This document shows, piece after piece, positions 1 to 14,900 of a stretch of 64,000 nt of DNA. Source of the DNA: Cloeon dipterum. Lineage: Eukaryota; Arthropoda; Insecta; Ephemeroptera; Baetidae. The stretch spans positions 15,318,545 through 15,382,544 of the forward strand of contig NC_088790.1 of the NCBI RefSeq assembly GCF_949628265.1, given 5' to 3'. The notes beneath the pieces are model-generated. The model saw only the letters and a program-made list of their open reading frames with translations, was not told the origin of the DNA and searched no databases. Made by a program: the position numbers and the translations under genes. Each line of letters begins with the position of its first letter. Within the stretch, counting starts at the first letter, position 1.

Positions 1-3000
1 GTCAAGACAACGTGACAAAACTTTTAACACTCAAAACAAATACACAGTCTGACCAGATATTTACCAAAATTATTGCCACCAATTTCGAGCGCATCTTATT
101 TATCTGGTTTCGAGGTCTCCTTTACTTTGCACGCAGCTCGTAAAAGGCCAATCGTACAACGCAGCAACACGTAGACGAAATTTTAAATGATCCACAAATG
201 ATACTTCGCATTTGAAAACCTATGTAACATTTCTTTTATGAATTTTTCTTAGGGTTCAAGAAAAATTTTATCTGTGATTCAAACGGTGAAAAACAGGATT
301 GGTTAAAAATTGACTTCACATAATATCCCGGTTGGAATTAACTGAGACCAGGAATGCAAATGGCCATAACATTTTTCTCTAGTGTTAACGTAATTAAAGA
401 GATAATAAATAGGTTTTTATATTACTATTTTATCTTTCCGATGCACTGTAAAGGAAAATTTGTAGAACATAATATTTACTCCACCAGCAAACTGTTTGAT
501 CAATATCTTTTATTTGTTGAGATTTAAATCAATTCGTTTGGCCAGTTCAAGCTGGCAGAGGGCGGATTATTAAATGAGTTTGCCAAAAAGCTTATCACGA
601 AGTGGGACGATCCGCGGCCGGCCTCTGACAGCAGAGGTCATCGTGCGTGAAAACGCGGCGATGACCCAAATCAGACGTTCCGAGAGCAATCTGCTGGGAA
701 AGTGACCGACGAAGGAGACTTATATATTTTTACCCGCAATGGTAGCAAGCAGTTTTTCTTGAAAACGAGCCGGCATGGCTGCGGTTTTTCGATCTTATGC
801 AAATAGTGCAGCATCCGAGCGACAGACAAGCCACGACCGCAAGCTGCTAAGCGAAGGAAATGCACTCGGGTCGCAAAAATGCAGACGCCGATCGTGAAAA
901 TTAGTCGGGTGTAATCGCCGCCGGGCATCGCGACGGCGTGTTCGCAGTGTCCGGTTTCGTTTCGCGGACTGATGAGTCCAGGCATCCGACCTGCACCGCG
1001 ATCGCTTTCCATTATCCGTGAGTACAATAATGCATACTCACGTTACATACCGATCGCACGAAAGGGGCAGACGCGTCTCGCGGCCTTGGATCCAATCAAA
1101 ATGAATGGGCGCGCGCAGACAGTTAATATTTACTCTTGTTTTTAAACGAGGTGCGCACACCGACCCAACGAACGAATGATAATAAAATATACAGTACGCT
1201 GTGCGCTCGATACCTATAGGCAGGAAAACTCAAACATGCCACTTGTCGAGACAAATCAGGATCAACATCACACAGAAGACAAAATTTAAAAAAAACACCA
1301 CCTGAAGCATTTTTAATAATTATTCTGTTTTCCGACTGACCAAATTTTTCGGAAAATAAAATAAACTATAAAGAACATTGTGGCTAATATGTTAAAAATG
1401 GAAATTCCTTCAACTTTCAGAATATGTTTATGTTTAGGATTTTCTTCAATACAAACCATTTTACTGTTCAATTGAATAGTTATTTCCATTATTTCATCTC
1501 TTCACTCTTGTGCCAAAGAATAATGGCTTGCATAAGGTATAAATCACATGTTGTCAGATTTAGCCGTTTTTAGTCTTTATAGTGACGATCTCAAATTCTG
1601 ACTGAAAGCGAAAAATATGTGAAGTATGAGAGAAGTCCGCATGTCAAACCAAAAACTCCAAAAAGAAGACCAAATCCTGTTTATTTTTTATTCTATATTT
1701 AGATTTCTATATTAAATTTTAGTCAGCTTTTACCGTTTAATTTACTGGCCAAATTCAGTCATTGATGAAAATATCACTTTGCGCACCTGTTTTTGATTAA
1801 AAATTAAGTGGCGCTGTTTCTGTGATCTTCCCACTCAAAAATACAAGGTTCATGAATGGCCTAAGTGAGAATGACAGATACTTTTCTCCATACAAATGGT
1901 ACAACTTTTTATAAGCGTCATTTAAAAATTATACATTTAAATTAAGTTCGACCACTTGCTCTTTGCGATAATTTCCGCAATAAATCCAGATAAGAACTGT
2001 CACTTTCGTTCTGCAATTTCCCTAGAAATTATCTCCTTATTTTACCGGATTTATCTCATCAATTTAAACGCGATTCAAGCTTAATTCGTCCGAGAAAGCT
2101 GGCCAATATATATATAATTATTTCTCCCGACTCTTTTTTTTGCAGGTTGGCGCCCAGCACGCGCACTTGGAAGAAAACAAAATTGCGGCGTCCCACCCGT
2201 CTTATCGCTTCTGCTTTTAGTGATGTACAATCCTTGCTGTTTTTTCTCCCGATAAACGTGCCGGCTGGACGCTTCTTGAAACCGTCGACACAATTTAACT
2301 GGAAAGCATTAGGACGCGAGACACGTGTACGCCGTCGAGTGAAAATGGGATAAAACGGAATCAATTAGGCCGTGAAATGGACAAAAATAGATTTGTCGTT
2401 GGAAAAGACAAAAAATAGATAAGATAAAGTTATACGTTATTTTATTTTTCAGGAACTCAAGAGAAATTGTTGATAAGAAAATCAGAAGCCAGAAATTATA
2501 AACCATCAGCCGAATTTTTTCTCACAAAATAAGGAAATATCCGAAAAGAAAACTCCACAAGTCTACCGGATTTAAAATCAACTATTTTGCGGAAATACAT
2601 TTAATTAGTAAATTACAGGCAAAATCTGTCAAGTTTTTTCACGCGAGGGAAGCCAAAATGGGTTGGAAAAATTTGCCTAACAATAAATAAAACTACAAAA
2701 TACTTAAATTATTAATTTTTACTAATCAAAGCAGAGTTAAGACTGATTAATAGATAGATAAAAAATATTCTACTTTTTGTAGTTTAGTTTAAAAACTATT
2801 TTAATTATAAATAGAAAAATCTATGTAGTACATTAAAAATTAAATCATGAAAAGAAATTGACTTTAATTTTCAAAGTTTGCCAACTCCTGCAAAGAGGTG
2901 AGTGAACTGGCGAGATCAAAAGGAAGGTAAAGGTGTCGTGCAGGAGAGGAAAGAACATTAGAAGAAGAAGTCATATCCGAGCGATTTTCACACCGCACGC

Positions 3001-6000
3001 ATGGTCTTCAACGTGCAGGCAGACGAAAATATCAAATTAATTCGTCAGCGGCGAGACGGGCGGGGAGCTGCTCTTGCCTTTCCCTCTCGCGGCCGGCCAA
3101 TAAGCCAATAAGGCGGTTTGAAATTTCACTCCGCCGTGACCAGGCTGACCGGCACGTTCAGCTAATTCACTCTCACTGCACCGTGCACCAATAAAGAAAG
3201 AAAAGGGAAACGTAAAAAACGTCCCGCATGCTATTCCATCGCGGGGGATGCAGAGCGGCCGCAAACAAATGATCGCTGATTAGATCAGCCATCAGTCCAA
3301 GTGTCAATTTAATAGAGTGCAAGGCCACTAATTCACCTCGGCGATCCTTTAAGCCAAAACGCGACATCCGGCCTGACGCGTTTAAAACTTTAAGCTCGTT
3401 TTCAAGGTGGAGAACAAATGTGTTTTAATTATAGGAGATAAAAATTGTAAATACCGCATACATATTATACAAAGTAACAATTATCAAACGGCGGCTTTTA
3501 TCTTGCCAATCTTGTCTGCAGCCGCCGCCAGTGCGCACCGTTTTCGGCCAGCGAGCATTTACCCTCAGGTTGGTAAATCCTTGGAGTGGCCTGCCGCATG
3601 AACTCAAGAACTGTACAGTGGCTTAATTCCCCTCTGTTCAAAAAGCATTATTGGTGGCAATTTTTGAGTGATCAATGATTTAAATCGATTGTGATTCCGG
3701 CTCAGTGCGGCGAGATATTACCCACGCAATATTTTCGTTTTTGCAATATTTGCTAGCTCGTCAGTTTGCTTTTTCTTGAATGTTAAATTTGAAAAAAATG
3801 TTACGTTTGTCCAATTTGTTTGTTCTAAAATATTTTAAACGTAATAAGAAAAAGCAACACTGAAATTTTAAAACTCGGAATGAATCCATATGGCGTATGA
3901 ATTTCTACTATCATGTATACTTTTTGCAATTTTATTATTTCTTTAAGGCCTAGTATAACCTAAAATCATTATTTTAGCTTGTTATAAAGATTATTCCAAA
4001 AAAATAGGATGAAATTTGTGATGATGATATCAAAATGCATGTTTAAGTTCAAATTTTTAAAAATGGGAGAGTTTTAACTTTAAATAAATTTTTCTGTAAA
4101 TTATTACATACTATTTCTCAACAGTCAAAAATATCTCAGATCTAGATTCCGTGATGAAATTCAAATATCTTCACTCTCGTTGCGAAAAATTCTTTTCATT
4201 TTATTTCTCACTCCCCAAACGTTGCGTCCGCCATTTTTATCACCAATTCATTCTATTTATAGCTTGAAAGTCAGCCATTTTATTCGCCAATGATGTCCGA
4301 TATCTTGTTTTAGTGAAAGTAGGCGCAGTGTGAATCGAATTTTCTCCAGGGTACGGGCGACATGTGCGTGGCAGCGAGACGACGCGCGGCTGTGAAACGC
4401 CGAGAACACCGCGGCGGCTAAAGGAAGCCGCACAAATTCAAAACAATGAGTAATCCCTTGAGAAACAAGTCCGGAATTAATCACATTTAGTCCCTTCCGC
4501 AGACCGCGTGCAATCCGATCCGTCGTCCAGCAGCCAAATAGACTAACTAACCTTCATCGCCCATTCAAGCGCCTGTGCAACAAACTACGCAAGACATTCA
4601 TGCTCTGCTACCGTGGGTAGAAAACGTGAAATGTTCTCTTAGCACGAGTGAACACGATCGTTCACAGACCAATATATGTTTCCAAATTTGAAGTTTTAAT
4701 TTCAAGGAATATTTTAATGGTGTGTGGATATTTTAAAGACTTACCTATCAAATGCTAAGCAACCTTTAACTTTGTAAACAACTGTGAACAAATCACGTTG
4801 AGTAAATTCTCCCCCCGGAAAGGTAAATTTGCTCTGGTGGCCGGACGAACCCGATTTTATGTTCCCCTGCATTATGCACAGAGGGCCCGTATGTTGGCTT
4901 CGGCCGTGAGGGTTGTTCCAGCCGCGGCGAGTGACATTAATAAGACCGATTGTGGCAGTAATTAGGGGGATGATTATTGAGTCGTAAAAGGTGATGGACC
5001 AGCATGAGCTCCTCTTGATAAAGAGAAATGTTCGGTCTAATCGTTACAAATAGAAAGATTCGTTTTATTTGATCAATTGTCGAGGGCTTTTCAATGCGCC
5101 ATCTTTTTTCTAAGTGGCATTATATATAGTGACCACTATATAGCTGCATTTCTTTTGTGCCGATTACCCCGATAGAAATGGCATGAGGGTGGATTTTCTT
5201 TATTTTTTATGTCAGTAAAAACAGATGAAGCTGCTTGTGCGTCATTTTTGCGAGCTTTCTCCCTTTCTCTTAAATTTCCAATGCAAAAAAAATCAAGCTG
5301 GGAGCACAAAAAATGGTGGGTTAATTGGTCGTTTTTAGCTCCGTACTAAATTTAAGATGAAAGCATAGGATGGACGACCGCAAAAAATAAACTCTTTCTT
5401 TTCTGATTTAAAAATAGCCTCACTGCGGTCACTTTCAATGGGACTATCTGGAAAGTAGCCGGTTTTCACCGCTATCTCTACATAATTTTTTATGGTAATA
5501 TATATTTTGCTAAAAGTACGAATGAGAGAGTCTAAATTTAGACTAGTCCATCAACTTTCAAACAAGGTGTAATTCTTGTTCTTCGTTATTAGTGCCCCCT
5601 AAGACGTTTTTTTATCAGGCACGAGCTGATGATAAAGAAGACCAGAAAATTAGCCAGATTTTTTTAAGAAAAGGATGCAACAAATTCAGCAAAATTTGAA
5701 CGGTGTCAGACATTTATAGCCCCTAAACGAAGAAATAATTTTGATCATAAGTTTCCCGCTTCTTTGCCTTGTTCTGTTTTTACTTTAACGTATAGTAGTT
5801 TGATATACAAATTTATGATGCTGGATTATACAATTTTGAATGTTTTATGGGTTCGTGGTAGACGAATCCAGATTAATTTTATTATTACAAAAATCCTGAA
5901 ACTCAATGGAAATAAAAAAAACCTTGAAATTTGTATGATAATATTGGAACAATTGCCATTGTTATAATTTAAAATCAATATTTTTACCGTTTTGCCCAAG

Positions 6001-8666
6001 ATATTGCTTGTTGAAATTATTTTATTAAGTTTTAGCAAAAATGTTAAAAATAATTACCCAGATAAAAATAAAAAATGGTAAAAATTTTTGCGTAATAAGA
6101 TGTACCGTAAAAGTTGATCTTTGGTGGTTTTCTGGAAATGGTATTTGGTTTTAGATTCTCGTTCATTCACTTTAAAACACTTAAGAAAACAAGTTTAAAA
6201 AAATTAACACGCAGCCCTATGGCAATCTGTAAATTCAAACTGATTAACAGAAAAAATATAACAAAGAACGAATGTATCTGCTATATTTTTGGAAAATATA
6301 AAAATATCCGGTCAACTCTTGAACATTGAAAAGATTTTACCCACTTCCAAGGTACGTGTATTGATAAAATAGTAATAAACTTTGTTAATATGCTTGAACA
6401 ATTTTAGAATTCCATTAGCAGAGGCATTTTACATTTGTTAAGGTGTAATTATATTTTAGTGAAATAATTATTGCAAATAAATGTCTACCAAATTCTAATA
6501 TGCTTGAGATTTCTCAACATTATTTACATAATGAAGGTTGCAAAGCATGTGATCGCTCAGAAAGCCGTGCAAGAAGAAAAAAAAATCTGGGTGCTGGGAG
6601 ATAAAAAAAAGTGGTCTGGGCCTTGAATCTGAGGTTTTTTAGTCACGGGACACTCTATAAGACGTCAAATGAACTGCCCTGCGATTAATAAATCTCCATT
6701 TTATATAGAGCCCCTCCAAAAATGTCACCTAGATTTAAATGCAAAAAAGACTAGTGGAATTTAATGGATAACCCGTGTTTTGCACACAATTTTATCAGTG
6801 AACATATCAAGAAATTAAATTATTTCTTTCAGAATAGTGCGGAGAGTGTATAAATTGGAAATCGGACACGGCAAAATTTTCAACGCTGGCCGAGATTTTA
6901 AATATTTATCACGGGTTCGACAACTACAAGCTATATAGAGCGCTATCAGACCGAATTAATCGCGTGTGAGCACCCAGAAAAATAGTCTGGTTATTTAAGC
7001 CTCATTAATTCGTCTAAGATAGGAGGAAAACGAAGGAAACTCCTTACATATATTCAATTATAGGGAAAATACGTAAAAAAATTCGTATATTGTGTTTCTA
7101 AATTTGGTTTTTTAATTTAAAAACTTTTACAAATATATGATTTTATAATTAGCTTTGAAAGCATGGTCTTTCCAACTTTTTCGAGGTGGTATGAAGAAAA
7201 GAACAAATAATTTTTTCATGAGTTTCAGCTCGTTGCAAGCTTTGAGAAAGTTTTAAATATATCAATGCGGTTTATAGAGTCGGGTGTTCGCTGCATTTGG
7301 TGTAAGGCAACAAAGGTATGAACCGCCGACGCCGCCAGCCGATTACCGTGTCGGCACTGTAATGCTAACCACGACGGAGGTGAATTTAATTCTGACACAC
7401 GCCGCGAGAGAAGCTTTTAGTGACAACAGGACCACTTGACACCTCACTCGGACGCAAACTTTTCGCCGAGCGACCGCTTAAACACATTTAAGACAAATAA
7501 AAAGCGCGATAATCTGCGGACAGGCGTTAAACGCCGCAGTAAATAAGCGCAAGCTTCTCTTTGCGACACGCTACTAGTGTTTGATAACGTGACTTTTCAT
7601 TCATTGTCTTGTTGCTGCTGGAAGTGCGGCATCAGCTTCCGATTCAATTGGCTCAATCTCGGGCGGCACACAAAGTTTGATTTTTTTATAAAGACGGCAT
7701 TGACGTCACAAACGGACGTGGATTAACTGCCTCTAATGGCATTTTCCTTCGCGGCTAAAGCGATAGAGCAGATATAATATAAAAAATGTGCCTTAAGGTG
7801 GCAAAGTGAAAAAATAGGCCTCCTTTGCATTTAGTTCTATTTTCGGAGTTCAGTGTTCTGTGGGTATTATGAAATTCAAATTATTCCTTCTCAGAATTTA
7901 CCTTCTTGAATAAAGAGAGAATAAATGTCTTTGCGTGTGTTAATGAATAAATCTTTTTTTACTCCATCACGCTGATTATAAAAAATTGCAGGTTTGGAAG
8001 TTATAGCAAAACATTAATTTACACCTGCATCGGCTTCCTCAGTTGGATGGAAAAATAAATATTAGAATGCCCAAAATAAACAGCAAGAAAGTGGTAATTA
8101 ATTGTGCAAAAAATGGGCACATGCATTTCTTTTAGCTTTTATGCAAATATAAAATTCGAGCCTTAAATGGAAATCATAGATATAGTAGAGAAACATTTAT
8201 CGTTTAAATATTCTAAGCTGGCGTGTTTGTCCGAAATGGCGGTGTGTTAAACAAGGGAACCCCACGTACATACCTATCGAGTAAAAAAGTAATTTTCAGC
8301 ATATTATATCAAACGTGCTCACTTTTGTAATATTAACAATCACTACAGTCGAAATTATTATCTGTGTTGTTTCTGAGTCACGAAAGTTTCTAAAAACCAA
8401 ATTAAAAATCCTTAGTTTTTGGAACATAGATTACCCTACACTTATTTCAAATTAAAAGAAAATATAGGTGGTATTACTATAGTCAATATTCTAATATTTA
8501 ATTAATTTTGGTCTTCTTTCAATGAAAGTAATCATAATTAATTTTGTTTCTAAGCTTTTTGGTTGTTTCAATATGGAGCAAAAAAATTTAACCAAATAAA
8601 ATTGTAATAAAACATGACCGCGTGGATTCGGAAAAGGAAGAGAAAATCGGCGGTGGTTGTACTCAC
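1..8666. other. Non-coding DNA downstream of the third visible Mitf exon (probably Mitf intron)
   Basis: I see no exon that can be supported in this stretch. It is mostly AT-rich, with several GC-richer islands at about 560-1140, 3000-3370, 4330-4560, 4800-5000 and 7300-7560. Because the Mitf exon ending at 8667 has a good donor and the family's bHLH-zip exons are not found to its left, the stretch is most simply read as the beginning of the next Mitf intron. A short retrotransposon coding remnant lies at 3519-3626. The longest open frame (671-1027, minus) has no recognisable domain and no convincing splice context. Confidence 0.6.
3519..3626 (+). pseudogene. Non-LTR retrotransposon reverse transcriptase C-terminal remnant
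   Basis: Translating from 3519 gives 35 codons before TAA, with the pattern RT-x2-GQRAF-x2-R-x4-W-x2-LP-x-ELKNC. This resembles the thumb/C-terminal tail of non-LTR reverse transcriptases (the W-x-x-LP block followed by a short helix). A second copy with the same register (R-T-x2-G-Q-x-A-F, then W, then P-x2-LK-x-C) lies at 62410-62556, so the two support each other as relics of one family. Nothing else of the element is recognisable nearby. It is a decayed fragment. Confidence 0.5.
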
Positions 8667-8948
8667 CTCTGAAACGCTGGTGGCAACTGAACTGAGGCCT
8701 GGTGACATGACCCTTTCCTGAGGTCCTGTACTAGAGGCAAGCGCCGACGGCCTCCGGGAGTGGGACGCAGTGGTTGGGGCAGAGCTGGCCGTGGCCGACC
8801 TCTTGCTGGAGCGGGTGGTGCGTGCGGGAGGGGTGCCGCTGTCCAGCGAGTCGTCGCCTTGGAATGACTCGCTCAGGTACTGCCGCACCTGGCTCTTCTG
8901 CTTCTGAATGACGTGGTACCTGGTTGGGTTCTCCAGCACCGTCCTCAC
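8667..8948 (-). CDS. Mitf: Mitf coding exon 3 (LENPTRYH block)
   Basis: The acceptor ACTCAG/GTG and donor GAG/GTGAGT bound exactly 94 codons (phase 0 to 0). The exon starts VRTVLENPTRYHVIQKQ and continues KSQVRQYLSES, the most conserved non-bHLH block of the family (vertebrate [22 protein letters not shown]). The remaining 65 or so residues are Ser/Thr-rich and low complexity (RSSKRSATASS and onwards), as expected of the phosphoregulated linker before the activation domain. The next exon is not in the window. Confidence 0.93.
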
Positions 8949-11900
8949 CTGAGTAAAAGAGCAGACCGTCGCTCTAATTAGTGCCCACCAATGATCACGG
9001 GATATCTCGCGGCGTGCTCCGCACTCAATACGATCTCAGTGCGCACGTTACTTGGATTTAATTTGACCTGATCCAAACGATCGATGTATTTTTTAAAAAT
9101 TCACACACTGTACAAAAAAATTAGCATGTCAAGAAAGTGTTGAATTTATATAGAGCAATATACGTGATGATTATAGTTTTTTTAGGCAAATTGTATATTT
9201 TTATATAAAAAATGGCACTTTTCCGTAAAATATTCCGTTTTTGTCTAAATTATTTCGATTAAAATATCCTCTTTAAGATTCTATTACTCACAAACAATTT
9301 TTTCTTTAAGATATTGAGAACAGTGAAATCTATTTGTTTTCCTTACAAAGTGCATAAAATTTAAGCGACACAACTTCTTGACGCCAAAACTTGGTGTTTG
9401 CGAACAAAACAAATAGTATCAACAATTACAAAAACACATTTAATATCAGAGGAGACAAAATTCTTATCTTCCTGCTAGCAAAGGACCTCGTTAGGATGTT
9501 TTAGAAAAAAAGGATTGGTTGGTTTTTTTGTTCAGAATTAAAAAAAATCCAAGGTCTTGAACGTTTTTTTCGCATCAAGCTGGATGCGAAAAGTGATATC
9601 AATCCTAACCGCATCACGTCAGATTGTTATATTTTTCGCCTTCAGAAAAGGTTGCAGGAGAAATCAGGACTATAAATAAACTCTCCTCATAACGCGCACA
9701 TGGGCGTTCCCTGGAATTTAAAAAGGGAGTGAAAGAAATATAAGTCAATGGCTAGACAATGACATAATCCCGAATAGTGATTTGGACCAAATTTCTATTG
9801 TTAGTGGTAAGCCTACGCTCAAGGTGTTTAAGCGGAGGGAGAGAAGAAACCAATTAACATAACAATTTAGTGATACTGCAGGACAATTGATAAAGCGACA
9901 ATTTTGGCCACCGCAAGAGCTCAGCCCGAAAAGAGATTCAAATAAAACAAATGCTGAGTATTTGGTTGCGTGTGTCGAATTGCAAAACTAAATCTTTGCT
10001 TGGACAAAAAAGGCCCACACAATTCATATTCAAGACGTAAACTAAAATATGCATCACTTTAGTAGCACTAAAACGTCTTGAAATTATGCTGAACTAGTAA
10101 GATAAAAAAGTCGTTACACGAAATTTAAAATTTGATAATTTTTAAACGTGTATTCAACTTTTAGAGCTGGGTCCGTTATTTTTTCTCTTCGTTTCATTAC
10201 AGCAGACGGTTCATGTAACGAAATATACGTGCATGCATGCATAATTAATGAAAAAGTTACAACAATAAAAATACAAGGAATTAAATTAAAAAACTTTTTT
10301 AAATTATGTCTCATATCTTAATTTGAGCGGAGATATGTTTAGAAATTTAAATATATTTGATCATATTTATGATGAACAGCTTATATGCAAAATAAATTAA
10401 TAGCATTTGTTTTTACTGAATATTTGAAAAATCCATCCTGCCTACAATTTCAGGCTATGGAATAATGTATTTGGAATTTTACCTGTAGGACTTGTAGAGG
10501 CAAATCGACAGGTGCGGCAGTCAGAGTTGGTGGCAAGGGTGTGTTGATGGGGGCGGCTGGCGTGACGGGGGTGGCGATCGGCGGCGGCTGCTTCTTCTCG
10601 GCCTCTTTTCGTTCCTGCTCCTGCAGCTGCTGGCGCATCAACTGCTGCTTGAGTTGCGTGCGCGACGATGCACTGCTCGTTTTGAAAGTCGGAGGGCTGC
10701 AACAGAGAAGCGGGCGCTTGGTCATTGGCCGGAAAGTCTGTTTGAATGCCCATGCTGCGGAGAACAGGTTTTCTTTCTCTCCCTGCCGCGCTGCAGGTGA
10801 GACCGCAAGGGCACACATTTTAAGGTTGCTTACTTTTGATTTGAATGTCTGCCTGGCGCTTTCTATTGGAACAAGGGCCCATTTGTAAGCACTTCTCAGT
10901 GTTTTTCTCTTAAAAAAATTAAGGCGCAGGAATTTTTAATTTTGATGAACAGTTATTTTGCTGGGGTAGCATTAGAAATGGAAGTTTAAACACCCAAAAT
11001 AGTCTAAAATTTACTATTTAACGCAAAAAGTCCACATTTTTAACGTCAAAATTTACAACCCCTGCATTAAGAATAACCTAACCGAAAAATGTTATCTTCA
11101 TTTTTTTTTGCAATTTATGAAAATAGTTAAAAAAAATTTATTGATTGTGATAAAAATTAACTCTAATTAAAGCTATAGAAATCGGATTTGAATGAGCTAT
11201 ACAACATATCTTTCTAATTGTAAATAATATGTAAAAAATGTAATTTTGCATGTAATGAATGTTTTCCGAATAAATATTATTACAGGTGAGATGCACTTAT
11301 TGCAGCTAACGCCTCACTTTCCAAAGCTTCCTGCATCCTTTGAATATTAATAAGAACCGGGAGGAGCGTCCGTATTTAATTTTGTACCTTTCATGCTGTG
11401 TGACCGGAGTGTGGAAGAAAAATCCCGTTTAACATTGAGAGAGTGAATACCGATAAATCTGTCAAACCCGTTGCACTTACAGGACAATCCCTAGCCTGCC
11501 TAACTCGAAAAATTTAGATAGGTTTGGAGAGTGTAATTAGGTGCCTCCACGGTGTAGGAATAAAAATCCAAGGCCTCGTCGTCTGCTTGACGCGAGCAGC
11601 CGTAAAATATATTACCGGTGGTAAGCAACATGTTAAAAGAATTGGACGTTCTTTTGGTTCGGCAGCTTTGAAGTAACTATTAATTCGTTACGCAGAGCAA
11701 CCTGTACTGCCAATTGATGGAAATCAATTGATATTTTCAATTAATATATAAACTAGAAATTGGAAAAAAGCTTCGATTTGCCCTAAGTGTCATTTACATT
11801 ATTTTGTAAGAAAATTGGCTCCTAAGTTTGCATTCTTACCAAGCGGCGAGCACTGTCTCCCATTTCAAATCTTGATGGATCTCGCAAAAAGGGAAAATTA

Positions 11901-14900
11901 AATAAAAAATTTGCTTTTTGTTGGGTAGAATAGGTCGAGAGGAATTGAAATGAAGGGGAAAAAACTGAAGAGCCGTTCAATGTTTTGAGAAATTGGGGAA
12001 AAATCAATGCAATATGTTAATTGTTGTTTTGTAAAGATCCACTTTAAACATTTTATTGCTTGGCATTTAAAAAATGAAACAAGCACACGGCCAAGAGTAA
12101 AAGACATCACTAGAGACTATAGTTGCCCTATTAATTGAGCTAGAATGATTTTGAGAAAAAAAATAAAATACATTTTTTAAAGTGAAGCAATTTGAAAAAT
12201 TTACGTTTCATAACACCTGTATGGGAATTTCTTCACAATCTGAGGCTAAAAAAACAAAAAACCCACTATTTTTTTCAATGCTGTATTATTTTTATAGGAA
12301 GTTGGTTACGTACTGGCTTCAAAAAATTTTAAAGTAAGATTTGCTCTCTGAACTTTATATTGCTCTTTCATATTCGTTTTAGCTCACCAGGAGAAAAATA
12401 AGAGTCTCTCTAGAGGGCCAGTTTTTTTCATTTGAATGGAGTTTGGAGAGCTTGGGCACAAAATTATCATATCAACTGTATCCACTGAAAAAATCCGCAA
12501 TTAACCTTAATGAAAACACCAGCTGGCCCACCAACGAAATGCAGCGTGTCCATAAAAAAGATGGGCATTCGCATTGGTCACTACATACGGCGGCAACATT
12601 TGGCCGACTAATTGGAAAGTCGCACCGCCCAATGTGGCTTGTTGTTATTATAAAGGTGCTTTGCTGTGTCAGAGGTAATCGAGCAAAAAAACGGCCAAAC
12701 GTTCACAATTGGCGAGATAAGATTGACGCGAGGAAAAAAGTGTCTGGTACAGACGAAAGGATTTCAGAGACCATACCGCTCGGTGAATTGTCTGATACGC
12801 CACTTTTCCTCTAACGTAAAATTTATAAGAAATTTAAAAAAGCAATAAGTTCAAACGGTTCACTGAAAAGAAATCTTAAATAATATACATATTATAGTAA
12901 TTATTTTTACAGATATGAAGCTACTTTTTTTCGTAAATAAACTGTAATACTATACAATTTTTGTCAACGCTATGAGAATTTCATGGTAAGCTATACAATC
13001 AAAAACTTACAAAGCCCTGGGCAAACACTCTAGGAAAATTATACTCGGTATGTTAAAACAGGCCCACCGATCATTTTGTCTCATTCCTTGAGTTTCCTTG
13101 TCAGGTGTCAGTTACTAGCTTGCTGATTTTCGCATCACAATGTGTTGACATCGCATTTTTTCTTGACGTGCTGATACTAAACTGCCTATTGATTTAAGTC
13201 AACAAGTGTAATCCTCTCATATGTGACGTCAAGCGAGTAAAATTTATTGAAAAATAAAATAACGCGCAAACAATTTGCGTTTTCAGTCCATCTTGAATTT
13301 TCTTTCATTCTTTTTTTTAGCGGAAAAGTGCACTATCACGTTCTGTGACTGATAACACGCGCCAACGCGAAGCCGGTCTTTGTTCGTATGCATGAAGTCA
13401 GTGGCCCCAATCTGCAGGAGTATATGTCGCACTCAGTGGGGCGCAACAAAGCAAAGCGTTAACTAAAAAGCAGAGACATGTACTAGCGTAATCAGAAGTT
13501 AAAGAAGTCTATTTGAGAACATAAATATGGAATGTTTTGGTTGGAAATTTAAATTAAAATGCGGGGCCGAGGGTACTCCTGCAATGAACAAAAACTGGTT
13601 GGTTCACCATGCATACACATGGAGAGAAAAAATTGAGTACAGTCACAATCGTGTATTTAGTTTGGTTTTTGCAGGTTACATAATCCGCGAGTGTCCATTT
13701 AATCTGCACGTCTGGTGTTTTCGTAACGCTCTCTCTGTCTACTTTATCACAAGGTTATATAGCTGATTTGAGCTGAAGACTACATATTTATTTCCCCAGC
13801 AAACAGCCTCAAAATAGAAATAACAATGCAGAGCTATGAATTTTAGACAAGCAGCTGCTTTTGTTTTAAGAAAGCTACAAAAACACCCACAAGAGCATTT
13901 TTTATTTTAGGTTAAATTTTCCACTCGAAATTTTTTTCAAGCTCATTGTCTAAAAAGTTTTTTTAGCATGTAAAGTCGTTTACATTGCAAATATTTGGAC
14001 CTATTTTACAACTTTATTCTTTGAGGGGAGAAAAAACTTTTTTAACAATATAAAAAGGTCTTTAAAAAATTGACTTTTTCAAGGAAGAAAATAATCTTGA
14101 TCAAAATAAATTTAATGGTAAAAATTGCATATTTACTTTTTTCTACCTCAATTTAGTATTTAAAAAAAAAATATTGAAAAAATTGAATTATTTGAAAGTT
14201 CTATCATAGCTCCTTGATAGAATTTTGCAGGATTATTACTCGTCATTTTTTAATTTAAAAATTTGAATAAAAAAATGCAACTTTACTCTAAGATGACCAA
14301 ACTTTTTAATAAATATTCGTATTTTATTATTTGAGAGAAATAATGAAATTCGTCAAGAAAACTCTTGTAAGAGATGGCAAAAAATTATTCCTTCTAAAAA
14401 CGTAATTAAATTTTAAGCGTTAAGACCGTCTGAATGTTACAAACGTTTCACAAAATATCATCTAAAGATCTAAATGGATCAGAAAACCTTTTATTTGCTC
14501 CGAAAAACAGTCTATAAAAACGAAACAAATAAATCACTTGAAATTAATATTTTCTCTAGGCTGAATCAGCGATGCTATTTTCTATGTGGATATGTCACCA
14601 AGCGAGATTAGCGATTGTAAATAAGCGTGATTGTGCTCTCAACCAATCATTAACCCAGCGTCGCAATGGTCAACCGACTTTCAGGTGGGAGATAAATATT
14701 TAAAATAGGTTAAAATCAAATTACCTTTCGCCTGTTTACAATTCCATTCATTATCCAACGGGTTAACGTCTTATCAAAACTCAACATTTAAACAGATTAA
14801 CAAACTTTTAAATGGAAAACCAGACCTATTGTGAAACAACCATACAATAAAAAAATCGCGTTTGGGAGCAAAATCTCGAGCAGAATTGGAGTTGATGAGA

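Noticed and set aside
671-1027. 118-aa minus-strand open frame in a GC-rich block
   Set aside because: No domain, no conserved-looking segment and no supportive splice or start context; the GC-rich composition alone keeps the frame open.
12443-12814. 123-aa plus-strand open frame
   Set aside because: Peptide composition is unlike a folded protein, an overlapping frame is equally open, and it lies within the Mitf intron on the opposite strand with no splice signals.
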